A stretch of DNA of 64,000 nt from Enoplolaimus lenunculus (taxonomy: Eukaryota; Nematoda; Enoplea; Enoplida; Thoracostomopsidae): the NCBI GenBank assembly GCA_030248215.1, contig JASANG010003380.1, positions 299,501 to 363,500 of the forward strand, given 5' to 3'. The position numbers and the translations under genes are program-made. The notes under the pieces are model-generated. The model did not search any database. It was given only the letters and a program-made list of their open reading frames with translations, and was not told the DNA's origin. Positions 46,315 to 57,440 of the stretch are shown piece after piece (position 1 is the stretch's first letter; each line of letters opens with the position of its first letter).

Positions 46315-48692
46315 ATTGATAATTTCTCCTGGATCAGTGGATCTCCTTGGCATCAATTCCACCCAAACTTTTCGCATTGCACGTGCATCATTCATTTCTA
46401 CGATTGTTTTTATGCATATTTTTCTATGCGCACAGTTTATGTATTTTTATTTTATTATGATTTTTTATGCTGGCTGTGTTGCTTGATTGATAGAAAAAGT
46501 GACAGCTGAATAGAAATATCATTGCGTAAAAACATATTTTTCGCGCTTTGAAATGTCCCTGTTCGAACTTTGAAGCGTTTAATTTCGGGTTCCGTTAAAG
46601 GGCGTCCAGGTTTCTAGTTTATAAAAGAGTAGGTTTAGATTCTAGATTACATTTTTTGCATAGGCTTAGGCTTCGGAACTCTTTTTTGCAACGCTTAGGC
46701 TTTGGCTTAGGCTGAGAAATACGCTTAACCTACTGTTTACGCCCCTTAACATTGGCCCATTTGTGTTGTGCAGACGTAGCAAGGACTAGTGGCTTGGCTG
46801 GTAACAATTAGACTCTAAAAAACGAAATGATTTTTTAGCACTTCCTCAAGTTGTCTGAAACATTGTGCGCAGGATTCTCGCATTTTACGGATGCAATATT
46901 GTTTCCTCATATTTTAAAAATATTAATAAAAGAAATTGAAATCATACTTGTGATTTTTATGGAGTTTTATGATTGAGCGAGCTGATTGTACCAGGGTGCA
47001 ACCGGTGGTAAAAACTGCGGCTAATGTTTTATATGCTTTTAGGTTCGTAAACAGCTATAAAGCGTATTCCTAAACTTAATGCCTAAGCGTTGCAAAAACA
47101 TATTCCTAAGCCTACGCCTAATGGAAAAAATGTCTAGAATGTAAGCCTTCTCTTTTTTACCCACCACAAACCGGGACAGCCTTTATTAAAAGTATTAAGC
47201 ATGACCAAAATTTCGAACCTGAGTTTTGCCAGAGCCGGAACTTTAGGTGAAGCGAAATTTTAGTAGTATAAAATATAAAACTTTAATTTGCCAAGTGGTT
47301 TTGTTTATACGTTTTACTCCCAACAATTTTTATTCCTAAATGCTGTGTATAGTACAAATTGCTGACCCATATATAGCAGCGTACCGTTTTGCCGATGAAC
47401 TGCATTTAGTATTTTCAGCTTAGGTTTTAGCTTGGGTATTGGCTATTCTTTTACGCTTGACCGACGGCAGAAATTCTACTCCAGTCGCAGGTACACGTTC
47501 AAAAACGGGACCATAAACAGTAGAATTAAACATTCCTAAACCTAAGCCTAGGCGTAAAGGATTAGCCTATGCCTAAAGTCTAAGCAAGAAATTAGTCTAT
47601 AAAAATTTTACTCACTGCACTGCAATCCTGCGGAACAACGGTCCTCGCCTGATATTTTTTACTTGACCCTAAATTGTATGGTTGGCCAAGGCTTCGAGGC
47701 GCGAAATATCGTAGAGCATATTTTTAAGATTTTTAATGCGATCAAACCATGCGGCCAATGTTTACTTTTTAAGGGGCGTAAAGAGTAGATTAATCGTATT
47801 CTCCTAAGCATAAAAAATGTAATCTATAATCTAAAACCTACCTTTTTATAGATCCACCAGAAACCTGGACGCCCTTTAAAGTATGTGCCAATCATGCCGT
47901 AGTATTTAGTCGATAAAAACATATCTAAACCGTAAATTGAAAAATTGCAAAATTGAGAGCCGTGCAGCAGGTAATTTCTGCCCCCACCAGCTCATGCATA
48001 GAACATGGCCGGAATAATTTCCTTCCGGACTGAAAAAGAAAAAGCTAAAGCTTTAGACTAACTTTTTTGCTTAGGTTTAGATATAGGCTAGGATCATCCT
48101 TACGTTTAGGCTTAGCCTTTAGGCTTTTCCTGTTCTATACATAGACCGTCTTCCTCGCACACACCACGCACAGAATCATGGTTCGGTTCTATGTTTTTTA
48201 AACCGATTGGCGTAAAACGCTGCAGCAAAGTCTGTTGCTGTTTTGTCAATTTGTGTCTTTCAAGTTTTAACCCGTTGCCGTCCCGGCCTGTCGGTATCTT
48301 TCAAAGTACGTTCTAGTATCCCTGACGTATCCGGGTCCAACTCGTATTTTCAATTACATATGGCAATCCTTCCTTCTATAGGTGTTCCTGCTTTTTGCCA
48401 ACACCTGCCCTGATTTTCAAACAAAGATTTAAAATTTGACATTTAGGATGCCGTTGAACAATGTATATGCACGTTGTTTATGTTTCTTCTGGTGTTCGAC
48501 AGATTTTACTCGTTGCAAATTTGTTTTTCACCATATGGTTTATCGCCAACAGTGGCACCTGCTGATAAACGCTTCCGACACTTTTTGGTGTGAATCGTTG
48601 CCTGAAAATTGTGTTCGTCAGTATTCAACGGCTTCGCTTGCTCTTCTGTATTTAAAATCCTGTTAGCAACGAAATTAGCGTATACATGGAAC
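46315..48692 (-). CDS. Probable multi-exon minus-strand gene, product unrecognised
   Basis: Coding-like minus-strand pieces lie in order. At 48692-48532, behind a good CTGTTTTCAG acceptor, the reading includes FHVYANFVANRILNTEEQA and ATIHTKKCRKR. At about 48290-48145 it includes KLTKQQQTLLQRFTPIGLKN. At about 46905-46810 it includes YCIRKMRESCAQCFRQLEEV. A final piece at 46428-46315 has RKVWVELMPRRSTDPGEI and a stop. Joins between pieces are not resolved. MITEs have inserted between them, so the gene may be broken. The HTKKC segment faintly recalls Helitron replication proteins, but that is not a call I would defend. Confidence 0.35.
46595..46749 (+). mobile_element. MITE, family B (AAGGGGCGTCC ends)
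   Basis: The ends read TTAAAGGGCGTCCAGG and TTTACGCCCCTTAA around a TTAGGC-rich centre. Relatives lie at 47769-47879 (opposite orientation), about 47030-47200 (diverged) and, outside the giant element, at 60831-60990. Confidence 0.7.
47769..47879 (-). mobile_element. MITE, family B, short copy
   Basis: TTTTTAAGGGGCGTAAA at one end and CCTGGACGCCCTTTAAA at the other, inverted relative to 46595-46749, with a shortened centre. Confidence 0.65.
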
Positions 48693-49289
48693 CTGAAAAC
48701 AGTGTAAGTATTTTTGTAGCTTTAACGTGGTTTTTATGTTTGACCAACATATTTAATTTATTAACGCAATAAAAACATATATCGCATAGTTTATTTGTAG
48801 AATGCAACGCAGCTGGTTTTGAGACTATATACTAAACTTGTGCTCATTTTTAATAGTTGGCAGCGAAATTTTGCATTTTTTAGTTGGCAGCGAAATTTTG
48901 CATTTTAATTGTAGGGTGTTGTGTGTGTCGACTGCGAGAGGAAAGTTCAACATGCGATGGTACTGTTATCGAAGCTACGAAGTTATGTGTATATTTTTAT
49001 AAACCGACGTTTAAGGCATTGGAATATAGCAACACGCACGTGTATTGACACCTAAAATTAAAACACTATGAACATTTTGTGGCTACTTTTAATGCTAACG
49101 AACATCACAATACAGATTACATGACCGATGTGCGTATGTGCATATCCGCTCCTGGTTGTACCTACTGGTTGGGACTAGTAGATTGATTAACGGGGACGAG
49201 AAGTTGTTGATAATATATACCCGCTCGATATGATGACGTGTTATCGAATACATCCTATAATGATACGGGCCCATGTTATGCTGAGGGCC

Positions 49290-49570
49290 GTCCCGCTGTC
49301 CCGGGACAGCGGGATAGTGGGACAGTGGGACAGTGGGACTGCGGGACAGTGGGACAGCAGGACGGTAGGACAGCGGGACAGTATTACAGTGGGACAGCGA
49401 GACAGTAGGACAGCGGGACAGCAGGACAGTGGGACAGTAGGACGGTGGACAATGGGACAATGGTACCGTGGGACAGCGGGACAGTGGGACGATAGGACAG
49501 CGGGACAATGGGTTAGTAGGACAGTCCCGCTGTCGTACTGTCCCACTGTCCCGGCTGTCCCACTGTCCTA
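49290..49570. repeat. GGGACAG minisatellite with inverted ends
   Basis: About 25 imperfect units of GGGACAGT or GGGACAGC run from about 49305 to 49520. The left edge begins CCGCTGTCCCGGGACAGCGG and the right edge is the reverse complement run CTGTCCCACTGTCC, so single strands could fold into a long hairpin. All three frames on both strands are open, which is a by-product of the repeat. Confidence 0.92.
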
Positions 49571-50599
49571 ATTTTTTCGAAAACGTCAAAGTCTTTGTAG
49601 CAACTAAGCTATTATAGATTCGGTACTAATAGAGGAAGCTAATAAACAGCTTTTCTTGGTCTATAAAATTGCGGATAATAGCTGATTTTATGTTAAAAGT
49701 TTCGTTCCATGTATATCTAATACCAAACTACAATTTTTGTTCATTATTGGCTGGGCCAATGCACGGCTAAGATAGGTGACAGCAGCACATACACAACATA
49801 ACGTAAGCCTAAAGCCTCAGCATATTAGGCCTGTAATTGATTTTATGCCTAAGCAAAAGAAATTATTGCATAAAGCTCAAGTGCAGTCGCCTACCTGGAA
49901 AGACTGTTCACAGTTAGCCATCGGCAACTATCATTTTTTGTTGTGCTTGTTTCGCGTTTATATACATTCTGATGTGGATTGAGTGGTAGTGTAGAAGCTC
50001 CTTCAGAAACTAGTGGCATTGAAGCCGCTTTTCAAAAGTGGGTTAGACCAAAATGCACATTGCAAAAAGAACGCATCATGCCTATGTGCGATCCAAAATT
50101 AAAATAAAACACATAATTTACAATCAGCAGGATAACATGTTGGAAATATATCCGCTAGTACAAAGTTGCACCGGAATTCTTGTTTCGGTCGAAATTCACG
50201 CGAAAATTCAATTCCTGTTCTTGTTTTAAAGGAATTAGAAACTGAAATTTTTACGGTTTTATAGGAAATTGTGCAGAAACAACTTGAAAAAATACACTAG
50301 CGTTTCAGGAAATTTGCAGAAGCTTAGCTTCTTTTCACAACTTCTGTCGCATTTGAACATTCCTCATATTTTAAAGCATTCGCTGCATATTTTTGTAGTA
50401 CTTGGAAAACTAACTGTAAAAAGCAAAAAATCCAATGAGCAGCATATTTTTTAATTATGATCAGTCCAATATATTTGCAATTCCTGTTACGGTTCATGTT
50501 CCTATATATTTTGGTGAAGAAATAAATTCCTATTCTTGTTATTGCCTCCTGTAAATGTAGTTAAAATTGAAACCCTGAACATCAGGTTTTGTACTTCAG

Positions 50600-53500
50600 G
50601 TACGAAAAAACGTATCTCGAGAAGCATAACGCTGTTAATGTGGATGATTTAGTTCAGTGCAGTGGGTGGCAAGTTTCAACTATACGCGAGCGAATGGAAT
50701 GCTTTTTGTACCATGCACTACGAACCTTTTGCAAAAATCCCTCTAACATCTTATACGATACGATACTCTGCGGATTTTACATCTGGAAGCATCCTGGAGA
50801 GACAATAAAAAATATTTGGACCTGTGCTCGCGAAGGTGTCTATTTTCGTAATCGAGACGCAGCAATATTTTTACTGAACCGCCTGCCGGTCGCCATATTC
50901 AACGAAAAATGTTTAAACCAGTATTTTGTAACACCGCTAAGTGACGTAAACCTCGCAATTGCAAATGTCAAACACAGAGTAAGGCTAGAAGAAGAATTAA
51001 CAATTAAAAACAAATTTTCACACTTAACGGCAGAAAAAGTAAAGAATTTATGTGAATTGTTTTCCCAGCGTCAACGGCGTGCTGCAAAATATATTTTGCT
51101 CGAAGCGCAAGACAAAAAACTAACTTCAAAGGCTTTGCGGAAAATCGGTATATACCGTGCAAATGAAATTAAGGCTAGCGTATTAGATGATATGCAAAAA
51201 ATTGCTCACCTGAAGCAAGAGTACAACAAAATAATGATTGAGCAGTCAATCAGTTCCTTAAATAAGGACGGTTTAATAAGATTTATTGACAGCGAGATAA
51301 ACTACATTGCTAACGGTGGTATTGCGTCATGTTTGGAAAGTTCGCCTTCATCTGAAATAGATGATTTCAAATTAGTGGGAGATATCGAACTTCTGGCATC
51401 AATAATATTGACAATTCCGAATGTTAGAAACCGATTAAACAAATTATTTGCCGACGACAAGCTGTGTTTGCAAATCATGATGTTTAATGTCGTACAGCAC
51501 CTAAATAGCAAACGATCGCCTTTGCCGAAAAAAATTGTGGATTATATCATGGAACTTGAATATCCTGCAAAGTTGCTCCAGTTATTGCTAAACAAGGAGG
51601 CTTCAGACGACGATATATTCCTGATTTGTGATCCGGATATTAGGAATGCAGTAGAAAGCATGGACACAAAGCTACGATATGTAATAAGCCAACTTGATCC
51701 AATCTCGTTTAAACGAACTCAAAATGTGTGCAAATTAACAAACGTGTTGAAGCGAATGAAAAATGCAACAAACAGCGAAATAGCAGATGCCAGTGGTCAA
51801 CCTGATCGTCTTGGAATGCGTGTTTTGCTGTTTCAAATCTTTAAATTTGCCGCGAAAAACAACATCAAAATGCCGCGCCAAATTAAAGAATTCGCAGTCG
51901 GATTAGGTTATCCCGAGCCAATCTTGCAGTGCATCCTTGATGGATCTTGTCGCGCGTTTGGCTCAGTAAATATGAATAGCAGTGCAAACGAATTGGCGAA
52001 GGCAGCTGAAAAAATGAAACAAACTGCAATACGGTACATCAAACGGCAGAAAATATTAATGTTCAATATGCTTCAGGAACAGAAGTACGCTAGGCCCAAT
52101 CGAGAGCCCGCGTACCTTAAGAAGTTTCCAAACATAGGATTAGTGATTGAAAACTTCGTCAAACGAAACAACGTGGGTGCAGATCGTTGGCGGCGAAACG
52201 GTTCACTTATTGCTTACTATAGGCGCGGCATGAAACTGAAGCGCACGCACAAAGTCACGTTCAAATCAATTCAAGCACATTTAAACAAGATATACCATCC
52301 AAAGAAAATATCCACCTCCACAATATTTTATTTATGCTGCAAGCGACGAAAGCTGAGCCATTTAGTCCATCGACATTACAACGAGATTGATCTGCGCTTC
52401 AAAAGAAGCCGCAGAGGCTTTAGTGTAAGACAATCTGTTGATAAGTACATGAGTGATGCAGTTTATCACCTCAAGGATTATATTGAGTCTAAATGCAACT
52501 TTGCAATAACTTTCAATTCAGATGACGCCGCAGCAATAAGGATGGATACTGTAATTACGCATTGTCAGTTCCCGGTGCTTTGCCTTGAAGGCGAAGAAAA
52601 ACTACGAACACGGGTTGACTATCAGAACGCGTACCCTTCCGGAATCCAGGTATCATCGTATCTTGTTCCTAAAACATCCGTTCATCCAATGAGAGCTATT
52701 GGTGTGGTCAAACCTAAAGCGTTGTTCGGAAAAAGTGCCGCGCAGCACTATTCCGACTACTTAAATGTGGAGGCCTGTGCAGTTCAAAACCCAGAACAAT
52801 TTTCAATATGGCTGTATCGACGCGACGGTGGGCCAAACGAGGGTCCGGATAAAAAAGAAGTCCGACTTTTTGCGGCATTGCTTCATTTTAAAAAGGCCCA
52901 AATGATAACAATTATTACCACACGCTACCCAGGCGGTTCTTACAAAAATGACGTTGAACGCTTAAATGGTTGCTTAAAGCAAGCCGAAACCTTGTTTCAT
53001 TGTCCCTCAACTGCATTGGGAAGCAACGACTACTGGAAAACGAAATCAGGTTGGCAAATGCTAAAAGACAACAGCGAAATGTCGGCGCAGATATATATGA
53101 GCCATGTAGAAGGCGTTAAATACAATAACGAACCGATCAAACTAATCTTAGGTGAAAAAACACCGTTTAAACGAGAACTAATAAAGGCGTTTTTGAGTTC
53201 AAACCAAGAGATGCGGAACGTTCAACAGTCAAAACATCCGCACCTTTGGAATGAATTAATTGCTGCTCGCAAAGTGCAAACGGCCCATGAAAATAGAGAC
53301 GAACAAGGAAAATATGTGTATAGCCTACAGCTGTGTCGCGGAAAACACCAGTGTGGCCACCCTCTGTGTGTCAAGTACATGGCCTCCAAAGCGTACCGTG
53401 AAAAAATGTAAGTTCACAATTTCAATTTCTGAGAATTGTGCAGATGTCGTGTGATAGGTATATACTGAAATATGACATATTTAGTTAAAAAACTATTATA

Positions 53501-56500
53501 TATTTCTGTTTTTTGGGAACCGAGAATTTCATCGAGTATATACTCACGTTTTAACCGGTTTAAAGTTTTGTTGAGTTGATTTTTTAGCTGAAGAATTAAC
53601 AGTCAATTCAGGATATTTTTGTTTTAACAAAACACTTCGTAAAGACAAAAATAACAAAATTAAAGCGTAACCTATCGTTCTTTTATATACACTTTCACCC
53701 TCATTTAAAGCTAAGGCTTGGGCTTAGGCTCACGCTTAAGCGTACAAAAAAGCATATGCATAGGCATAGGCTTAGACTTTGGAATATAAGCCTGTTCCGA
53801 AACCTGGGCGGAAGCCTGTGGGGAGGAAGTGTATACGTATTCCGCCTATACTAAGTTTTATTAAATTTGTTTGCTATTTTAGCGACAATTTAGTTTGGTA
53901 TCAAGGTGGTCCAAGCGTGTTTCAAACAATCTATCCAGTTCGTAACCCAGATCGCGAGTGGGGCTCATCGTGTTCAGATTGTCGTGGACCTTGTCGGGGC
54001 CATTTTCTATCAGGTATGTTTATTTAGTTATTTCCGCATATACGGGATCCCTTACTTGCACTCTACCGGAATGTAGAAACAAATCATAGTAATAAACTAA
54101 ATTTTACTTTATGTCAAAATTTCCACATGTATATAGATCCTGCTCGGGATCCGTCACACAGCCGGACATTGAAGTATCTTATTCCGGATGCGGCCCCAGT
54201 ATTTATTGATATGTTGAACCTTGGTATACGGCTAAACACATTAAGAATGGCGCTATACTTATTGGGTACAGCCGTCCGATGTCGGACAACGCCGCAAGTG
54301 AATCATTTTTGTTTACAAATTGCTATGCTGTGCCATGCGGCAATACACTTGCTTTGCGGTACGGTGCCGACTTTGACGGAGCGCTGACCGGTGGTCGAAC
54401 GTCATCAAAAGTATAGCGCCAAGTGTAAACGGTTCCATCTTTTTCATACGAGAACGTTTTTAATATAAAAATCGCTACGTTTCCCTCTGGTTTTTTCACA
54501 CCTAGCTTTTAATATTTTTAAAATTTGTTGTTCGTCAAGCGGATACTTTGCATGCCTGAATTTTATTGAAACGTAGGGTTGTCGTATTTTCATGTCTAAT
54601 TTTTTGTTTTTAAAGTCGAATACCCGCAATGAAAAACTGGACTATAATAAGAGCGTTAAAAATTGCAATATAGATAGCTTTACAGTGAACAAAGTTAAAA
54701 TTAAAATTAAGAATTGTTTTTTAAATATATATGCTTTACAAGTAAATACTTATATACATTCTGTCACAATGGGTCAATCGCAGCTTGCTAGAACTACAGT
54801 AGTAAATTTAAAATTGCTATTCCCCAGGTAATTTTCCAGAACCTGAAGCTATTAAAGCAGCCATGGCAGATCCTTTAGTGCAAATCCGCAAGTACCCGTC
54901 GACTCGCATTGCACAATACATAAAGCAAGCTTTTGAAAACCGACGTGACCCGTATGATCAAGTTGAATTATTGGCTCGTTCTTGCATGCTCACTCTGGAC
55001 GAAACTAAACGAGAGATCGAAAGGCTGATTGTTCTCAGGACTAATTGTAAGCATTCTATGTACCTTTACACATTAGGTGTTTCTAGAAAGGCGTGTTTTC
55101 GTAATAAAAGCTTATGCATGGTTAAGTCAAAGCCAACGCGTAATTCAACCTAATTCCGCTTTGGACTTGTCCAAGGCATGAATTACGAATTTCACCAGCC
55201 AAAGGGAAATTTCATTCTTTGCTAATCTCAAGTTGTGTCATTTCTTATTAAGGTCTCACACCTGCCATACACAACTTGGATTGGCTGAGGCAAACATATG
55301 CTGGGCTGTCGCTGGTTAATTAGCGCTTTGAAGGATTATACTGCATACAATCGCAACAAAGACATTTTTATCACAGAGAAACCCATGTTGGGCTAGCCAT
55401 AAACCATGACGTAATTTTGTGTTAGCACGCTTTGGCCGAATTACGTCTGCGTCTTCAACACCGTACGAGTAACTAATTGATCGCACTCTTCTTAAAATAA
55501 TTTCCCAGGAATGCGCGGGTGTAGTGGGCTAACTCTCAACGCGCACCCAATTTCAGCACTCAATTTGTGTTGAGTAAAGCGTGCATATCAAAACTTTGCG
55601 CACTCATTTATTTACGCCTGGTTCTTCTTAATTTGAAATCTTGACCGGTTTCTGTAACTCATAATATTATCCTTAGATTTGGCCGAAACGAAAGTGACCA
55701 ATAAACAGCCGAATATGATATATTTAGGTATATACCTATTACCTATCCCTAAAGAATATGTAAATATACTTTTAATAGAAGCATTCGAATATTTGTGTAC
55801 AGGGTCGGCAGCACTAAGTGCAATTGTGTTTACACTACACAAGTGTCTTTTTTAGCTGAGCAAAGACAGAAATTGCGCAATTTACAGTACAACCGCAAAC
55901 ATAAGAAAATTTCCAACAATCGGCGCGCTCCACGATTATCCGATAATTCTGCGTACGAATCCAGCAGTACATCTGACGAAAACTACAGCGATTCCGATCA
56001 AAAAGTAATAAATATTGATACATCCAGCGCTACCCATGCAAGATTTGAACTTCAATCTCGAAATGACTCTGTAGTTACAAGTGTACCCGATGACAGTCAA
56101 ATTCGAGCTACTCAAAATACAAGAAAACTGTCGAAAAAAGTGACACATTTCAGTCATGATTTTAATCAATCTTCTTCTTCTAATATTCTTAGTCGCTATC
56201 GAACTGGGCGTTATCGGACACATCGAACCGGCAAAAATACTAGAAATATAAATCATGCCACTTGTCACAAAGATATTTTGAAGCATGTCGAGCCTGATAC
56301 TCGGACATCGTCGCAGCCTCATCAAAAAGCTAGAAACATAAATTCTAAATTTCGTAGAAAGTTTGCAAGTATCGGAACAAATTTTGATAAACTTCGGTAT
56401 ATTGATGTTTCTGTGGGTGAACCCAAAAACTACAAAATATCTAACGCATCCAGTTCGGACAGTGAGGCGGAAAGTGAGCTATTTCCTACAACGCAACCGC

Positions 56501-57294
56501 GGAATAACATTCCACTTGGAAGCAACATTAATGACATTTTAGGTAATCCAAAAAACTACAAAGGGAACGTATCTAGTTCGGACAGTGAAGCGGAGCCTGA
56601 ACTATTTCCTACAACGCAACCACGGAATAACATTCCGCTTGGAAGCAACATTAATGACATTTTAGGTAATCCAAAAAACTACAAAGGGAACGTATCTAAT
56701 TCGGGCAATGAAGTAGAGCCCGACTTATTTTCTAAAACGCGACCACGCGGTAACGTTCCACTTGCAACCAACAACAATAATATCTTACGTAATCCGAAAA
56801 ACTGCAACGCATCCAGCTCAGATAATGATTTTGAGCCCAAGTTAACTTCAGTAACCCAGCCACGCACTAATTTTGATATTGCAAACAGCTTTATTAATGA
56901 CATTTTGCGCAATCCAGAAAATTACAAATACACCGCTGTGCATTCGGAGAATGAATTGGAGCCCGAGTTGTTTACTGCAGGGCCACCGAACGGAAGCTTT
57001 CTGATTAGAAGTAGAATTAATGACATTGTGTGCAATGAAGAAAACTTTAAATTCTCGAATGCCGTCTTTGCGAGCGAATCCGAGCCTGAGTTGTTGCTAT
57101 CAAACAGTACAGAAAAAGCTAGCAACAATTGTGATAAATTTTCTAATCACAAAAATGAAACAGGCGTATCTTTTGCTCCGAATTGTTCACCCCCAGGATA
57201 TAACATCAGTGGACATGATAGAATGTTCAATGATACATTGTCAAACAAGTGCCATAGTTGTATTAAGCGTGCTAAGATTGATTTTAATGATTAA
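50600..57294 (+). CDS. Multi-exon DDE (RNase H-fold) transposase, at least 1,550 aa
   Basis: Exons by GT-AG sites and phase: 50600-53407, 53883-54013, 54137-54223 or -54265, 54828-55046, 55856-57294 (stop); all phases agree. Exon one carries the core: FNSDDAAAIRMD (Asp at 52521 and 52524), RRDGGPNEGP (Asp at 52824) and GGSYKNDVERLNGC (Glu at 52956), spaced as a DDE triad. A Cys/His motif (CRGKHQCGHPLC) precedes the first intron. Exon two has GGPSVFQ and CSDCRGPCRGHFL, exon four a helical segment (ELLARSCMLTLDETKREIE) and exon five a long tail. From memory this layout matches large uncharacterised proteins multiplied in coral and sponge genomes; I cannot name the family. Upstream exons are missing: ATG at 48686 (MEPENS, GTAAGT donor) and 48915 (VCVDCERK) are candidates. 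No inactivating change is seen in these exons. Confidence 0.82.
53690..53815 (+). mobile_element. TTAGGC-rich MITE remnant in a transposase-gene intron
   Basis: GGCTTGGGCTTAGGCTCACG and GCATAGGCATAGGCTTAG lie between exons 50600-53407 and 53883-54013. The ends are degraded. Confidence 0.5.
54270..54425. repeat. CGTACGG-family repeat in a transposase-gene intron
   Basis: It ends CGTCATCAAAAGTATAGCGCC, matching the end of the 38640-38830 repeat (CGTCGTCAAAAGTATAGCGC). Its start overlaps one of the two possible donor sites of exon three. Confidence 0.45.
54444..54593 (-). CDS. Possible small nested minus-strand gene or exon, 49 aa
   Basis: ATG at 54593 follows TTAG and the frame runs to a stop at 54444. 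Its basic composition looks coding (FRHAKYPLDEQQILKILKAR, then CEKTRGKRSDFYI). It lies inside a transposase-gene intron on the opposite strand. It may be a terminal exon or a relic. No family recognised. Confidence 0.3.
   Translation of the reverse strand: MKIRQPYVSIKFRHAKYPLDEQQILKILKARCEKTRGKRSDFYIKNVLV
56395..57110 (+). repeat. Six imperfect 41-residue repeats in the transposase tail
   Basis: Inside the last exon the protein repeats the order NPKNYK, SSSDSEAEPELF, TTQPRNNIPLGS, INDILG. Two central copies are nearly identical at the DNA level and the outer copies are diverged. The Ser-Asp-Ser-Glu blocks resemble CK2 target sites and acidic interaction motifs; that function is inferred. Confidence 0.85.
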
Positions 57295-57434
57295 TTTGGA
57301 GAATCAAACGTTCACATATACAATATATCTTTATGTAGATATGTATGTAAACACAAATTTTACGATTTCTTTCTTGTCCTTTAAGCTGCACAGATGTGTA
57401 GCAACTATGACCAGTTCGTTATAGTCGTTCTATT

Positions 57435-57440
57435 AATAAA
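57435..57440 (+). terminator. Polyadenylation signal of the transposase gene
   Basis: AATAAA lies about 140 bp downstream of the stop codon at 57294, in TATTAATAAACTTTTG. Confidence 0.55.

Noticed and set aside
48436-48666. Plus-strand Cys/Trp/His-rich frame (FFWCSTDFTRCKF)
   Set aside because: The composition is typical of an antisense shadow. The minus-strand reading of the same DNA is more protein-like and has a good acceptor.
49095-49589. Long open frames rich in CPTVPLSRC or GQWDSGT
   Set aside because: They are translations of the GGGACAG minisatellite, open in several frames on both strands.
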